From positions 55,262 to 119,261 of the forward strand of contig NZ_JAJHPU010000046.1 of assembly GCF_020831405.1 (NCBI RefSeq): a DNA stretch of 64,000 bases, written 5' to 3'. Source of the stretch: Pseudomonas oryzagri (lineage in GTDB: Bacteria; Pseudomonadota; Gammaproteobacteria; Pseudomonadales; Pseudomonadaceae). The translations under genes and the position numbers were made by a program. This document shows positions 7,994 through 19,403 of the stretch, piece after piece. The notes beneath the pieces are model-generated. The model ran no database searches and had not been told where the DNA came from. It saw nothing but the letters and a program-made list of their open reading frames with translations. Positions within the stretch are counted from its first letter, which is position 1, and every line of letters starts with the position of its first letter.

Positions 7994-10000
7994 TCAGACC
8001 TGCGGGAGGGCGCGGCTGCGCTGTTCCTTGTGGGCGATCCAGTGTTCGACCAGCGCGCGCAGCTGGGACAGCTCGACCGGCTTGGCGACGTGACCGTCCA
8101 TGCCGACCTGCTGGGCGCGCTCCTTGTGCTCCTCGAGGATGTGCGCGGTCATCGCCACCACCGGCGTGCGCGGCTGCTGGCTGGCGGCCTCCCAGGCCCG
8201 CAGCTGCTCGGTGGCGTGGAAGCCGTCGAGCACCGGCATCTCGCAGTCCATCAGCACCAGGTCGTAGTGCTTTTCCTGCATCGCGCGCAGCGCGTCGCGG
8301 CCGTTGCTGACCAGGTCGGGCACCAGGTCGAGCTTGCCGAGCATGCCCTGGATCACCTTGGTCGAGATGCTGTTGTCCTCGGCCACCAGCACGCGGAAGC
8401 CGGCCGGCACGTCCAGCGCCGGCGGCAGGCGCTGGCTGCCCGGGGTGGGCGGACGGCGGCTGCGACCGAGTTCCTCGGCGAGGGTGGCCTTGAGGGTGTA
8501 GCCGGCCACCGGCTTGGCGAGAATCCGGCTGATACCGGCGTTGCGCGCCACCAGCTTGCTGGGCGCCTGGCTCTGGCCGCCGAGCATGACCAGCAGCAGG
8601 TCGTGGTTGATGAAGGGATCGGCCTTGATCCGCGCGGCCAGCTGCAGGCCGTTCATGGTCGGCATGTCGTAGTCGAGCAGTACCGCGTCGAAGTATTCGT
8701 GCAGGTTGGCCTTGGTGCGCAGCAGGGCCAGCGCCTCGGCGCCGGAGGCGGCGCTGCTGACCTGCAGGCCCCAGCTCGAACACTGCTGCAGCAGCACCTT
8801 GCGGCAGGTTTCGTTGTCGTCGACCACCAGCACCCGCGCCTCGCGCAGCTGCAGCTCTGCCGGGAAGGGCACCGGGGCCAGGCTGGCGCTGTCCAGCGGC
8901 AGGGTGATCCACAGGGTATTGCCCTGCTGGTTGCCGCTCTCGATGCCGAACTCGCCGCGCATCATGCCGATCAGCTCGCGACTGATCAGCAGGCCGAGGC
9001 GGCCGTCGGGGTGGGTCTGTTCGAGATAGTCGCGGCTGAGCAGGCGGCCGTCCTGCAGTTCGGCGCGATCGGTGGCGCTCAGCGGCCGGCCGCTGTCCTG
9101 CACGGCCAGGCGCAGGCGCGGCTGGGACTGCTCGCGATCCAGCGCGGCGATCAGCATCACCTCGCCCTCGTCGGTGTGGCGGAAGGCGTGGTCGAGCAGG
9201 TTGAGCAGGGTCTGGCGCAGGCGCGCCGGGTCGCCGCTGACGGTGCGCGGCACCTGCGGCTGGATGAAGCCGATCAGCTCGACGCCCTGCTGTTCGGCGC
9301 GGGCGCGGAAGATCTCCAGGCACTCGTCGACCAGCGCGTGGAGGTCGAACTGCACGTGCTCCAGCTCGATCTCGCCGGATTCCAGGGCAGAAATGTCGAG
9401 GATCTCGTTGATCAGCAGCAGCAGCTCGTTGCCGGCGCTGTGGATGGTCTGCACGTAGTCGCGCTGCTTGGCCGACAGCGGGGTGTCGAGGAGCAGCTCG
9501 GTCATGCCCAGCACGCCGTTCATCGGCGTGCGGATCTCGTGGCTGATGCGGGCGAGGAACTTGGCCTTGCCCTCCAGCTCAGCGCGGCTGGCGGCCTCGG
9601 CCTGGCTGGCATTGACCCGGGCATTGCTGTGTTGGGCCTGGCGTTCGCAGAGGATCAGGGTGGCGTTGAACAGGGCGACCAGGCTGACGCCGAGCAGGGC
9701 GGCGTTGATCGAGTCCGGCAGGGCTGGCCAGATGCCGCTCAGGCCGAGCAGCAGCGGCAGGCCGGCCAGCAGGCCGAGCAGCAGGTTGGGGCGCTCGCGG
9801 GCGTCGCAGAAGTACAGCAGGTGGTAGAGCGCCAACACCAGCAACGCGCCGCCGAGGGCTCCGAGCGCGAGAGCGGGCGTGAGGGACGCCGGCAGCCAGG
9901 CGTGGGCGGCGGGGACGTGGGCGAGAAGCGGCGGCACGGCAGCGGGCAGCGCCAGCAACAGGCTGGCCACCAGGGTGATGGCAATCCGGGACCAACGCAC
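7994..10000 (-). CDS. RetS-position hybrid histidine kinase lacking the periplasmic sensor domain
   Basis: A 668-residue membrane hybrid kinase. It has about four hydrophobic helices (residues 5-115), a dimerisation helix with HEIRTPMNG (His154), a catalytic-domain region (about 255-370) and two receiver domains (387-511, Asp443; 536-655, Asp585). In P. aeruginosa the gene beside purD is retS, whose product is about 940 residues with a periplasmic DISMED2 domain and seven helices. This one has the same neighbour and the same kinase-REC-REC tail but no such sensor. The ATP-binding motifs look degenerate: the N-box reads LLDHAFRHT and G-boxes read QDSGRPLS and [12 protein letters not shown]1 lacks the usual Thr/Ser (VMLGG). 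The start is GTG at 10000; an ATG at 10010 is out of frame. It may act, like RetS, by binding the GacS kinase, but this is inference. Confidence 0.8.
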   Translation of the reverse strand: MRWSRIAITLVASLLLALPAAVPPLLAHVPAAHAWLPASLTPALALGALGGALLVLALYHLLYFCDARERPNLLLGLLAGLPLLLGLSGIWPALPDSINAALLGVSLVALFNATLILCERQAQHSNARVNASQAEAASRAELEGKAKFLARISHEIRTPMNGVLGMTELLLDTPLSAKQRDYVQTIHSAGNELLLLINEILDISALESGEIELEHVQFDLHALVDECLEIFRARAEQQGVELIGFIQPQVPRTVSGDPARLRQTLLNLLDHAFRHTDEGEVMLIAALDREQSQPRLRLAVQDSGRPLSATDRAELQDGRLLSRDYLEQTHPDGRLGLLISRELIGMMRGEFGIESGNQQGNTLWITLPLDSASLAPVPFPAELQLREARVLVVDDNETCRKVLLQQCSSWGLQVSSAASGAEALALLRTKANLHEYFDAVLLDYDMPTMNGLQLAARIKADPFINHDLLLVMLGGQSQAPSKLVARNAGISRILAKPVAGYTLKATLAEELGRSRRPPTPGSQRLPPALDVPAGFRVLVAEDNSISTKVIQGMLGKLDLVPDLVSNGRDALRAMQEKHYDLVLMDCEMPVLDGFHATEQLRAWEAASQQPRTPVVAMTAHILEEHKERAQQVGMDGHVAKPVELSQLRALVEHWIAHKEQRSRALPQV

Positions 10001-10036
10001 GTTCAGGCATCCCTATCTGGGTGAGGTGGACCGATT

Positions 10037-10042
10037 ATTATA
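10037..10042 (-). promoter_or_regulatory. Candidate -10 box for the hybrid kinase gene
   Basis: A perfect TATAAT on the minus strand about 40 bp before the GTG start. The sequence 16-17 bp further upstream is a poor -35, so this would be a weak or activator-dependent promoter. Confidence 0.4.
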
Positions 10043-10145
10043 GGGGGAGGTACGCGCGGAACGAGATTGCTGCCTGAAAACAGGCGACAAGTGGAAGGGA
10101 AATTCGCTGGGATCCGACCGGCGGTGCCGGAGCGAGAGGCGCCGA

Positions 10146-10161
10146 CCCCGCCGTAGCGGGG
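10146..10161 (-). terminator. Short GC hairpin after purD
   Basis: A six-pair hairpin (CCCCGC with GCGGGG, 4-nt loop) begins 15 bp after the purD stop. It has no T-run and is at best a weak terminator. Confidence 0.3.
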
Positions 10162-10175
10162 CCAGGCGCAGGGCG

Positions 10176-11465
10176 TCAGCCCTCGCCGCGTTCGCGGGCG
10201 ATGGCGCGGTAGCCGATGTCGTGGCGGTAGAACATGCCGTTCCAGCGGATCTGCTCGGCCAGGCGGTAGGCCTGCTGCTGGGCGTCGGCCACGCTGGCAC
10301 CGATGGCGGTGGCGCACAGCACGCGACCGCCGGCGGTGACGATCTGGCCGTCCTTCAGCGCGGTGCCGGCGTGGAACACCTTGCCGTCGATCTTCGCCGC
10401 TTCCTCCAGGCCCTCGATGACGTCGCCCTTGGCGTAGTCGCCCGGGTAGCCGCCGGCGGCCAGCACCACGCCGACGGTCGGCCGCGGATCCCAGGTCGCC
10501 TCGACCTTGTCCAGCGCCTTGGCCAGCGCGGCCTCGACCAGCAGCACCAGCGAACTCTCCAGACGCACCATGATCGGCTGGGTTTCCGGGTCGCCGAAGC
10601 GGCAGTTGAACTCGATGACCTTGGGCGCGCCGCTCTTGTCGATCATCAGGCCGGCGTACAGGAAGCCGGTGTAGACGTTGCCTTCGGCCGCCATGCCGCG
10701 CACGGTCGGGTAGATGATCTCGTCCATCACCCGCTGGTGTACCGCCGGGGTGACCACCGGGGCCGGCGAGTAGGCGCCCATGCCGCCGGTGTTCGGGCCA
10801 CTGTCGCCGTCGCCGACGCGCTTGTGATCCTGGCTGGTGGCCATCGGCAGCACGTTGGCGCCGTCGACCATGACGATGAACGAGGCTTCCTCGCCGTCGA
10901 GGAATTCCTCGATCACCACGCGCGCGCCGGCGTCGCCGAAGGCGTTGCCGGACAGCATGTCGCGCACCGCTTCCTCGGCTTCGGCCAGGGTCATGGCGAC
11001 GATCACGCCCTTGCCGGCGGCCAGGCCGTCGGCCTTCACCACGATCGGTGCGCCCTGCTCGCGCAGGTAGGCCAGCGCCGGCTCGACTTCGGTGAAGTTC
11101 TGGTAGGCGGCGGTGGGGATATTCTGGCGGGCCAGGAAGTCCTTGGTGAAGGCCTTGGAGCCTTCCAGCTGGGCGGCGGCGGCGGTCGGGCCGAAGATGG
11201 CCAGGTTGCGGCTGCGGAACAGGTCGACCACGCCCTTCACCAGCGGGGCTTCCGGGCCGACGATGGTCAGCTGCACGTTCTTCTCGGCGAAGTCGGCCAG
11301 CTGCTCGATGGCCAGCACGTCGATGGCGACGTTCTCGCACTTGGTTTCGGTCGCGGTGCCGGCGTTGCCGGGGGCGACGAACACCTTGGCGACGCGCGGA
11401 TCCTGCGCCACCTTCCAGGCCAGGGCGTGCTCGCGGCCGCCGCTGCCGATGATCAGTACGTTCAT
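10176..11465 (-). CDS. purD: Phosphoribosylamine-glycine ligase (GAR synthetase)
   Basis: A 429-residue ATP-grasp enzyme that joins glycine to 5-phosphoribosylamine, the second step of purine synthesis, in the cytoplasm. The N-terminus [19 protein letters not shown] is the family hallmark, and the conserved ATP-grasp segment [11 protein letters not shown] is present near residue 295. The start ATG at 11465 has AGGAGAGC just upstream; an in-frame upstream extension has no family similarity. It lies downstream of purH on the same strand, but 189 bp of repeat-rich sequence separates them. Read-through or a separate promoter are both possible. Confidence 0.96.
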   Translation of the reverse strand: MNVLIIGSGGREHALAWKVAQDPRVAKVFVAPGNAGTATETKCENVAIDVLAIEQLADFAEKNVQLTIVGPEAPLVKGVVDLFRSRNLAIFGPTAAAAQLEGSKAFTKDFLARQNIPTAAYQNFTEVEPALAYLREQGAPIVVKADGLAAGKGVIVAMTLAEAEEAVRDMLSGNAFGDAGARVVIEEFLDGEEASFIVMVDGANVLPMATSQDHKRVGDGDSGPNTGGMGAYSPAPVVTPAVHQRVMDEIIYPTVRGMAAEGNVYTGFLYAGLMIDKSGAPKVIEFNCRFGDPETQPIMVRLESSLVLLVEAALAKALDKVEATWDPRPTVGVVLAAGGYPGDYAKGDVIEGLEEAAKIDGKVFHAGTALKDGQIVTAGGRVLCATAIGASVADAQQQAYRLAEQIRWNGMFYRHDIGYRAIARERGEG

Positions 11466-11499
11466 GTTGCTCTCCTGAGGAGTGGGCCTGGGGCCCCTC

Positions 11500-11533
11500 G
11501 GTGGAAAACACTGCGCGGTTTTCCACCCTACGG
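11500..11533. repeat. Palindromic repeat, family 2 (GGTGGAAAAC type)
   Basis: GGTGGAAAAC (11500-11509) and GTTTTCCACC (11518-11527) form a 10-bp stem with an 8-nt loop, followed by CTACGG. Related copies occur at 17396-17480 (two) and 25378-25409. All lie between genes. Confidence 0.75.
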
Positions 11534-11544
11534 AATCTGTGACT

Positions 11545-11645
11545 GTTCCCCGCTCTGCGTGGGAATGTCGCTGTGGACGCCCGGCGTCCGAGACCGGGGG
11601 ACGCGGAGCGTCCCCAGGCGGCGTGCCCACGCGGAGCGTGGGTAC
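11545..11645. repeat. Compound palindromic repeat, family 1 (GTTCCCACGC type)
   Basis: A mosaic of short palindromes: GTTCCC...GGGAAT at 11545-11566, GGACGC-CCG-GCGTCC near 11574-11588, GGGGACGCGGAGCGTCCCC at 11597-11615, and an outer partner at 11623-11645. It is the same element as 37381-37518, though more diverged. It fills the gap between purH and purD. Confidence 0.75.
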
Positions 11646-11654
11646 GATCAGTGC

Positions 11655-13262
11655 TTAGTGACGGAAGTGGCGCATGCCGGTGAACACCATCGCGATGCCG
11701 GCCTCATCAGCGGCAGCAATGACTTCGGCGTCGCGCATCGAGCCGCCCGGCTGGATCACCGCGGTAATGCCGGCCTTGGCGGCGTTGTCGATGCCGTCGC
11801 GGAACGGGAAGAAGGCGTCCGAGGCCATCACCGCGCCAGCGACCTGCAGGCCGGCGTGCTCGGCCTTGATCGCGGCGATACGCGCGGAGTTGACGCGGCT
11901 CATCTGGCCGGCGCCGACGCCGACGGTCTGGCGGTTCTTCGCATACACGATGGCGTTGGACTTGACGAACTTGGCCACCTTCCAGGCGAAGATCAGGTCG
12001 TGGATTTCCTGCTCGCTCGGCGCGCGCTGGGTGACCACCTTGAGGTCGGCCTCGGTGATCATGCCGATGTCGCGGCTCTGCACCAGCAGGCCGCCGTTGA
12101 CGCGCTTGTAGTCCAGACCGTTGACGCGCTCGGCCGGCCACTGGCCGCACTCGAGCAGGCGCACGTTGGCCTTGGCGGCGACCACTTCGCGGGCCTCGGC
12201 GGATACGCTCGGGGCGATGATCACTTCGACGAACTGGCGCTCGACGATGGCGCGGGCGGTCTCGCCGTCCAGCTCGCGGTTGAAGGCGATGATGCCGCCG
12301 AAGGCCGACTCGGTGTCGGTGGCGTAGGCCAGGTCGTAGGCCTTGCGGATGCCGCCGTCGGCTTCCGGCACCACGGCGACGCCGCACGGGTTGGCGTGCT
12401 TGACGATCACGCAGGCCGGCTTGACGAAGCTCTTCACGCACTCCAGCGCGGCGTCGGTATCGGCCACGTTGTTGTAGGACAGCTCCTTGCCCTGCAGCTG
12501 CTTGGCGGTGGCGATGCTGGCCTCGGCCGGGTTGGCCTCGACGTAGAAGGCCGCGTTCTGGTGCGGGTTCTCGCCGTAGCGCATGTCCTGCGCCTTGATG
12601 AACTGGCTGTTGAAGGTACGCGGGAATTCGCTGCGGCCTTCGGTGGACAGGGTCTCGGCCTGCTGATCGACGGTGCCCAGGTAGTTGGCGATCATGCCGT
12701 CGTAGGCGGCGGTGTGCTCGAAGGCCTTGAGGGCCAGGTCGAAGCGCTGCGCGTAGGTCAGGCCGCCGGTCTTCAGCGAGGCGACGATGCCGGTGTAGTC
12801 GGAGGCGTTGACCACGATGGCGACATCCTTGTGGTTCTTGGCCGCGCTGCGGACCATGGTCGGGCCGCCGATATCGATGTTCTCGATGGCGTCCGGCAGG
12901 GTGCAGCCCGGCTTGGCCACGGTGGCGGCGAACGGGTAGAGGTTGACCGCGACCAGGTCGATCGGGTTGATGCCGTGCTGCTCCATCACCGCGCCGTCGA
13001 GGTCGCGACGGCCGAGGATGCCGCCGTGGATCTTCGGATGCAGGGTCTTCACCCGGCCGTCCATCATCTCCGGGAAGCCGGTGTAGTCGGCCACTTCCAC
13101 GGCGTTGACGCCGTTGTCGCGCAGCAGCTTGAAGGTGCCGCCGGTGGAGAGGATCTCGACGCCGAGGGCGGCGAGTTCGCGGGCGAAGTCGACGACGCCG
13201 GTCTTGTCGGACACGCTGATCAGCGCGCGGCGGACGGGAAGGCGGGTGGTCTGGTCGGTCAT
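11655..13262 (-). CDS. purH: Bifunctional AICAR formyltransferase / IMP cyclohydrolase
   Basis: A 535-residue cytoplasmic enzyme that performs the last two steps of IMP synthesis. The N-terminal cyclohydrolase (MGS-like) domain has [12 protein letters not shown] and [15 protein letters not shown]. The C-terminal transformylase carries [10 protein letters not shown] with its catalytic Lys-His pair. Length is full for the family. It follows fis across a hairpin and precedes purD, which is the standard Pseudomonas order dusB-fis-purH-purD. Confidence 0.97.
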   Translation of the reverse strand: MTDQTTRLPVRRALISVSDKTGVVDFARELAALGVEILSTGGTFKLLRDNGVNAVEVADYTGFPEMMDGRVKTLHPKIHGGILGRRDLDGAVMEQHGINPIDLVAVNLYPFAATVAKPGCTLPDAIENIDIGGPTMVRSAAKNHKDVAIVVNASDYTGIVASLKTGGLTYAQRFDLALKAFEHTAAYDGMIANYLGTVDQQAETLSTEGRSEFPRTFNSQFIKAQDMRYGENPHQNAAFYVEANPAEASIATAKQLQGKELSYNNVADTDAALECVKSFVKPACVIVKHANPCGVAVVPEADGGIRKAYDLAYATDTESAFGGIIAFNRELDGETARAIVERQFVEVIIAPSVSAEAREVVAAKANVRLLECGQWPAERVNGLDYKRVNGGLLVQSRDIGMITEADLKVVTQRAPSEQEIHDLIFAWKVAKFVKSNAIVYAKNRQTVGVGAGQMSRVNSARIAAIKAEHAGLQVAGAVMASDAFFPFRDGIDNAAKAGITAVIQPGGSMRDAEVIAAADEAGIAMVFTGMRHFRH

Positions 13263-13299
13263 GGGTGCATCCGTCGAAGGTGAATCGTTAAAGACAGAA

Positions 13300-13345
13300 G
13301 GCTGGAGACGGCGGCGCGGAGGGTGCGTGCGGCGCGGTCTCCAGC
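13300..13345 (-). terminator. Hairpin between fis and purH
   Basis: GGCTGGAGAC (13300-13309) pairs perfectly with GTCTCCAGCC (13336-13345) around a GC-rich loop. It begins 20 bp past the fis stop. No T-run follows, so it may be partial, allowing some read-through into purH. Confidence 0.45.
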
Positions 13346-13365
13346 CTCCGGCGGCTGGTTGGGAA

Positions 13366-13686
13366 TCAGAGCAGGTCGTACTGCTTGAGTTTCTTGCGCA
13401 GGGTCCCGCGGTTCAGGCCGAGCAGCTCGGAGGCCTTGGTCTGGTTGCCTTTCACATAGCGCATCACGGTCTCCAGCAGCGGCGCCTCCACTTCCGAGAG
13501 CACCAGATTGTAGACATCGGTGACCGGCTGGCCGTCGAGGTGGGCGAAGTAGTTGTGCAGGGCCTGCTCCACGCTGTCGCGCAGGGTCTGCCGCTCCTCG
13601 CTGGGGGCGATGAGGTGCTGTTTCAGGTTGGCGTAGTCGCTCACGGCTGTCGTTCCACTCACAATATTCTTGGTCAAGGGCGTCAT
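13366..13686 (-). CDS. fis: Fis nucleoid-associated DNA-binding protein
   Basis: A 106-residue protein with the Fis C-terminal helix-turn-helix ([20 protein letters not shown]) at the very end. Fis bends DNA and activates rRNA and other growth-linked promoters. The start ATG at 13686 overlaps the dusB stop by four bases (ATGA), the conserved dusB-fis coupling, so fis is translated from the dusB message. Confidence 0.96.
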   Translation of the reverse strand: MTPLTKNIVSGTTAVSDYANLKQHLIAPSEERQTLRDSVEQALHNYFAHLDGQPVTDVYNLVLSEVEAPLLETVMRYVKGNQTKASELLGLNRGTLRKKLKQYDLL

Positions 13687-14681
13687 GCGGCCGTCCCTCT
13701 GCAGATGTCCCGCTGTCTGGCGAAGAAGCCGCGCACCTGCTCGTGCTGGGCGTCGGGGCAGTCCAGGCGGTTGAAATCGGTTCGGAAGTCGCCGGCGCCG
13801 GGCAGGGTCGCCAGGTACCAGCCGACGTGCTTGCGGGCGATGCGCACGCCCATCTCGCTGCCATAGAAGGCATGCAGGTCGGCCAGGTGGCCCAGGAGGA
13901 TGCGCTCGACTTCCTCGAGCGCGGGCGCCGGCAGCAGCGTGCCGGTAGCCAGGAAATGGTCGATCTCGCGGAAGATCCACGGCCGCCCCTGGGCGGCGCG
14001 GCCGATCATCACCGCGTCGGCGCCGGTGGCGTCGAGCACGGCGCGGGCCTTGTGCGGGGAGTCGATGTCGCCGTTGGCGAACAGCGGCAGGCTGACCGCT
14101 TCGCGGATCGCGGCGATGGTGGCGTACTCGGCCTCGCCGGTGTACAGGTCGGCGCGGGTGCGGCCGTGCACGGAGAGGGCGGCGATGCCGGCCTGCTCGG
14201 CGATGCGCGCGACGGTCACGCCGTTCCTGTTGTCGCGGTCCCAGCCGGTGCGGATCTTCAGGGTCACCGGCACGTCGACGGCGGCGACCACGGCGTCGAG
14301 GATCGCGCCGACCAGTTGCTCGTCCTTCATCAGCGCGGAGCCGGCGGCCTTGTTGCACACCTTCTTGGCCGGGCAGCCCATGTTGATATCGATGATCTGC
14401 GCGCCCAGCTCGACGTTGCGGCGCGCCGCCTCGGCGAGCATCTGCGGGTCGCCGCCGGCGATCTGCACCGAGCGCGGCTCGGGGTCGCCGTCGTGGAGCA
14501 TGCGCAGGCGCGACTTGCGGCTGTGCCACAGGCGCACGTCGCTGGTGAGCATTTCGGCCACCACCAGGCCGGCGCCGAGGCGGCGACAGAGCTGGCGGAA
14601 CGGGCGATCGGTGACGCCGGCCATGGGGGCCAGGATCACGCGATTGGGAAGGGTGTAGGGGCCGATGCGTACCACCGACAT
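13683..14681 (-). CDS. dusB: tRNA-dihydrouridine synthase B
   Basis: A 332-residue FMN enzyme that reduces uridine to dihydrouridine in tRNA. The TIM-barrel start [12 protein letters not shown], the catalytic-cysteine motif [15 protein letters not shown] and the FMN phosphate site [12 protein letters not shown] are visible. It is the first gene of the dusB-fis unit and overlaps fis by four bases. Any growth-dependent control of fis would act through the promoter in front of this gene (14682-14797). Confidence 0.96.
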   Translation of the reverse strand: MSVVRIGPYTLPNRVILAPMAGVTDRPFRQLCRRLGAGLVVAEMLTSDVRLWHSRKSRLRMLHDGDPEPRSVQIAGGDPQMLAEAARRNVELGAQIIDINMGCPAKKVCNKAAGSALMKDEQLVGAILDAVVAAVDVPVTLKIRTGWDRDNRNGVTVARIAEQAGIAALSVHGRTRADLYTGEAEYATIAAIREAVSLPLFANGDIDSPHKARAVLDATGADAVMIGRAAQGRPWIFREIDHFLATGTLLPAPALEEVERILLGHLADLHAFYGSEMGVRIARKHVGWYLATLPGAGDFRTDFNRLDCPDAQHEQVRGFFARQRDICRGTAA

Positions 14682-14758
14682 GGGTTATCCCTGCCGCAGG
14701 GGCAAATCAGCTGCTGGAAAAGGGTGGCGATGATACCCGCTCTCGACGCCTGGATAAA

Positions 14759-14786
14759 GATTGTTCTGAGTGTTTTTTGAACAATC
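14759..14786 (-). terminator. Hairpin after the zinc-ribbon protein gene
   Basis: GATTGTTC and GAACAATC form a perfect 8-bp stem with a 12-nt loop, 11 bp after the DUF3426 stop codon, followed on the minus strand by TTTATCC. It probably separates that gene from dusB-fis. Confidence 0.5.
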
Positions 14787-14797
14787 GGAACCCGCTG

Positions 14798-16267
14798 TTA
14801 GTCCGGCGATTGGAAACCGATGCTGTAGTTGGTCGCCTGGGTGCCGGGATTGATGATTTCCAGGGCGATGTGGATCGGCGTCTGCGGCGGCATGTCCGGA
14901 CGACCGGCCAGTTCGCCGGCGAGGTATTCGCTGGGCTTGAACAGGCGGCTGGCCAGCGGCTGGCCGTTGAGGTCCTCGAAGCGCAGCTCGAGCAGCGGGA
15001 ACGGCTGGGCGAATTCGGCGCGGTTGTAGATGATCGCGTCGACGGTCAGCGCGCCCGGATGGGTGGGGTGGTTGCGTACCGTCAGGTTGCTGCTCTTGAT
15101 CAGGTTGACGTCGACCCGCGGCGGCATCTGGCAGCCGAGCTGCGCGCAGCCGCGCTCGAGCCAGGGGCGCAGGCGTTCCTGGCGGGCCAGCTCGTCGAAA
15201 TGGAAATACACGTACTGCGCGGCCAGGCCGGCCAGCGCCAGCAGGATCAGCAGCAGCCACAGCAGGCGGCGCACCGGGCTGGGGCGGGGCGGCGGCTGCC
15301 AGTCGAGCTGCAGCGGCTCGTCGGCCAGGTTGAGAAGGCCCTCGTCGCGCAGGCGTGGCTCGGCGTGGCGGTGGGCGGCCGCGCCCGCGGCGCCGGCGGC
15401 GGCCAGGCTGGCGGCGGCGGCGCTGACCGAGATCGGCTCGTCGCGCTCGGCGCTCAGGCCGGGCAGGGGGCGGGTGGCCTCGCCGGCGTCGTCGTCGAGT
15501 TCGGCGAATTCCTCGTCGCTGCGGGCCCGCTCCAGCGGCGGCTCGTCGACCACCCGGCTGGGCGGCGCGACCTGCGCACGGGGCGTCCGCGGCGGCTGGG
15601 CCGGCTCGTTGAGCAGGGCTTCGGCCCAGCTTTCGTCATCGGCTCGCTGGGTCGGCTCGGGCGGCGCGAAGGGCGAGCTGGGCGGCTGGTAGTCGCGGAA
15701 CTCGCTGCTCAGCTCGAAGTCGTCGCTGCCGAGCTTGTCCAGTTCGTCGTCGAGGTCGAGATCCAGATTGTCCAGGTCGAGGTCGTCGTGGATCCACAGG
15801 ATGTCGTCGTCGCTCGGCTTGCCGGTCGCCGGCGGCTGCTCGGCCTTGGGCGCCGCCGGGGGCGTCTCCTCGGCGCCGGGCGCAGGCGTCAGCGGCCCGG
15901 GCGTGTAGCCGGCCGGTTGCAGCTCGGCGACCGACTGCGCTTCCGCCTGCGCTTCGCTGGCGCTGGCCGGACTGGCGGGGGTGGGGATCTGCGCGGCGGT
16001 AGACGCTGCCAGGCTGCCGCGCACGTCGGCGGCCTTGACCGCGTCCTGCACCGCGGCCTGCGCGGCCGGCGGCAGCGGCTGGCGCGCGGCGCTGCCCGGC
16101 GTGGCCGTCGGCGCCTGGGCCGCTGGCTCGGCCAGCTGTTCGGCGGCGTTGAATACCTGCATGCAGGCACCGCAGCGCACGGCGCCGCGGGCCATGCCGA
16201 GCTGTGCGCGGGTGACGCGGAAGCGGGTCTGGCAATGGGGGCACTGGGTGACGAACGACTCGGTCAT
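14798..16267 (-). CDS. MJ0042-type zinc-ribbon, DUF3426 membrane protein
   Basis: A 489-residue protein of unknown role, conserved between prmA and dusB in pseudomonads. The first 40 residues hold a zinc ribbon with two CxxC pairs (CPHC, CGAC). Residues 45-310 are a long low-complexity, alanine-, proline- and acid-rich linker. One transmembrane helix lies near 332-352 (LLWLLLILLALAGLAAQYV), followed by a DUF3426 domain of about 130 residues. The topology suggests a cytoplasmic zinc ribbon and a periplasmic C-terminal domain. It is on the same strand as prmA, 129 bp downstream. Confidence 0.85.
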   Translation of the reverse strand: MTESFVTQCPHCQTRFRVTRAQLGMARGAVRCGACMQVFNAAEQLAEPAAQAPTATPGSAARQPLPPAAQAAVQDAVKAADVRGSLAASTAAQIPTPASPASASEAQAEAQSVAELQPAGYTPGPLTPAPGAEETPPAAPKAEQPPATGKPSDDDILWIHDDLDLDNLDLDLDDELDKLGSDDFELSSEFRDYQPPSSPFAPPEPTQRADDESWAEALLNEPAQPPRTPRAQVAPPSRVVDEPPLERARSDEEFAELDDDAGEATRPLPGLSAERDEPISVSAAAASLAAAGAAGAAAHRHAEPRLRDEGLLNLADEPLQLDWQPPPRPSPVRRLLWLLLILLALAGLAAQYVYFHFDELARQERLRPWLERGCAQLGCQMPPRVDVNLIKSSNLTVRNHPTHPGALTVDAIIYNRAEFAQPFPLLELRFEDLNGQPLASRLFKPSEYLAGELAGRPDMPPQTPIHIALEIINPGTQATNYSIGFQSPD

Positions 16268-16396
16268 GCAAGGGCAATCCGCAACAGGTCAGGAGCTCAT
16301 TCTAGCGCAGTGCACCGGCCGTCGGCAGTCGCCCGGCGCGGGGCCCGGGTCGCGCGGGCGGCGAATGCGAAACGGCGCGCATTCGCCGCTGCCGGG

Positions 16397-17278
16397 TCAG
16401 GGGCGACGCACGCCGCTGATGCGCACCCAGCCGTCCTTCTCGGCGGTGGGGTCGAGGTCGAAGGCGCCGGCGTAGGCGGCGCGCACTTCCTCCGCCTGCT
16501 CGGCGAGGATGCCGGACAGCGCCAGGCGGCCGCCCGGCTTGACCAGCGCGGTGATGGTCGGCGCCAGCTGCACCAGCGGGCCGGCGAGGATGTTGGCGAC
16601 CACCACCTCGGCCGGTTGCTGCGGCAGGTCGGCCGGCAGATAGACCGGGAAGCGCGCCGGATCGATGCCGTTGCGCGCGGCGTTGTCGCGCGAGGCTTCC
16701 AGCGCCTGCGGGTCGATGTCGGTGCCGACCGCCTGCGGGGCGCCGAGCAGCAGCGCGGCGATGGCGAGGATGCCCGAGCCGCAGCCGAAGTCGAGCACGC
16801 TGCAGCCGGCCAGCTCCTGGCCGTCCAGCCACTCCAGGCACAGCGCGGTGGTCGGGTGGGTGCCGGTGCCGAAGGCCAGGCCGGGGTCGAGCAGCAGGTT
16901 GACCGCATGGGGCTCGGGCGCCTCGTGCCAGCTCGGCACGATCCACAGGCGGCGACCGAAGCGCATCGGCTGGAAGTTGTCCATCCAGCTGCGCTCCCAG
17001 TCCTGGTCCTCGATGCGCTCGATCTGGTACTCGGGCAGCTCGCCGCCGCGCAGCAATTTCAGGTGGGCGAGCACCGCGTCGGCGTCGGTGCCATCCTCGA
17101 ACAGGGCGAGCAGATGGGTGTGGGTCCACAGCGGGGTGGTGCCCAGGTCCGGTTCGAAGATCGGCTGGTCCTCGGCGTCCATGAAGGTCACCGAGACCGC
17201 GCCCAGCTCCAGCAGCTGGTCTTCCAGCACGGCGGCCTGGTGGGGGGTGATGGCGAGTCGGACTTGCAGCCAGGGCAT
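16397..17278 (-). CDS. prmA: Ribosomal protein L11 methyltransferase
   Basis: A 293-residue S-adenosylmethionine enzyme that trimethylates ribosomal protein L11. It shows the AdoMet motif [15 protein letters not shown], the acidic loop [10 protein letters not shown], and the PrmA motif [10 protein letters not shown]. The family segment [13 protein letters not shown] is also present. The ATG at 17278 gives the usual 293-residue length; longer in-frame extensions run through repeats. It lies downstream of accC, separated by 271 bp of repeats. Confidence 0.96.
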   Translation of the reverse strand: MPWLQVRLAITPHQAAVLEDQLLELGAVSVTFMDAEDQPIFEPDLGTTPLWTHTHLLALFEDGTDADAVLAHLKLLRGGELPEYQIERIEDQDWERSWMDNFQPMRFGRRLWIVPSWHEAPEPHAVNLLLDPGLAFGTGTHPTTALCLEWLDGQELAGCSVLDFGCGSGILAIAALLLGAPQAVGTDIDPQALEASRDNAARNGIDPARFPVYLPADLPQQPAEVVVANILAGPLVQLAPTITALVKPGGRLALSGILAEQAEEVRAAYAGAFDLDPTAEKDGWVRISGVRRP

Positions 17279-17395
17279 GGCGGAGGCCTCTTGGGGAATG
17301 GGCAGGTAATGGCGGGCAAGCTTACTGGAGGGGCGGAGGCTGTGCCAGCGGGCACCGCCGCGCGTGGCATGACGCCATCCGCAGGTGCCGGGCGG

Positions 17396-17480
17396 TAGGG
17401 TGGAAAACTCGCGCAGCGATTTTCCACCACGCATCGTGCGCCGATGGTGGAAAAGACCTGCGGTCGTTTTCCACCCTACG
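17396..17480. repeat. Tandem pair of palindromic repeats, family 2
   Basis: Two head-to-head hairpins: TAGGGTGGAAAA (17396) with TTTTCCACC (17420-17428), and GGTGGAAAA (17446-17454) with TTTTCCACCCTA (17467-17478). They occupy the accC-prmA gap. The outer TAGGGTGGAAAA and TTTTCCACCCTA also pair with each other, so an 83-nt composite structure is possible. Confidence 0.8.
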
Positions 17481-17502
17481 ACGATCGTGGTGGCGGAAAC
17501 GA

Positions 17503-17528
17503 CAGAGGCCGCCCGAAGGCGGCCTCTG
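17503..17528 (-). terminator. Terminator after accC
   Basis: A perfect 11-bp stem (CAGAGGCCGCC with GGCGGCCTCTG) closes a 4-nt loop that reads TTCG on the minus strand. It starts 21 bp after the accC stop. The T-content downstream is modest (CGTTTCC). Confidence 0.65.
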
Positions 17529-17549
17529 CGTTCAGCGCCGAGCCGGGGC

Positions 17550-18899
<1,350 letters not shown>

Positions 18900-18916
18900 C
18901 GCAGGATCTCCGCGTG

Positions 18917-19384
18917 TCAGACGATGGTGAACAGCGGCTGGTCGAATTCAACCGGATGGCCGTTTTCCACCAGAACCTGGCCGATGGTGCCGCTGGCTTC
19001 GGCCTCGATGTGGTTCATCATCTTCATCGCTTCGACGATGCACAGGATGTCGCCCTTCTTGACGCTCTGGCCGACTTCGGCGAACGGCTTGGCGTCCGGC
19101 GAGGAGGCGCGATAGAAGGTGCCGACCATCGGCGAGCGCACCACGTTGCCGCTCAGCGCGGCGGCGGCCGGCGCGGCAGCCGGAGCGGCGGCAGCGGCCG
19201 GGGCGGCGGCCGGAGCCGGAGCGGCGACCGGGGCCGGTGCGTAGATCGGCTGGGCGGCGTATTGCGGCTGCTTGTTGCTGTGGCGGCTGATGCGTACGGA
19301 CTCTTCGCCCTCGCAGATTTCCAGCTCGTCGATACCGGACTCTTCCAGCAGTTCGATCAGTTTCTTGACTTTACGAATGTCCAT
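18917..19384 (-). CDS. accB: Biotin carboxyl carrier protein of acetyl-CoA carboxylase
   Basis: A 155-residue carrier. Residues 1-35 are the conserved N-terminal helix region, 40-80 an alanine/proline linker, and 81-155 the biotinyl domain with the target lysine in EAMKMMN (Lys121). It sits between aroQ and accC, as in other pseudomonads. Confidence 0.98.
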   Translation of the reverse strand: MDIRKVKKLIELLEESGIDELEICEGEESVRISRHSNKQPQYAAQPIYAPAPVAAPAPAAAPAAAAAPAAAPAAAALSGNVVRSPMVGTFYRASSPDAKPFAEVGQSVKKGDILCIVEAMKMMNHIEAEASGTIGQVLVENGHPVEFDQPLFTIV

Positions 19385-19403
19385 CAGGGCGCTCCAAAAG
19401 AGG

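Noticed and set aside
10221..13283. A plus-strand open frame of over 1000 codons opposite purD and purH
   Set aside because: It is the mirror of two certain genes, with a histidine-, glycine- and valine-rich translation typical of antisense frames in high-GC DNA. No domain or ribosome site is visible.
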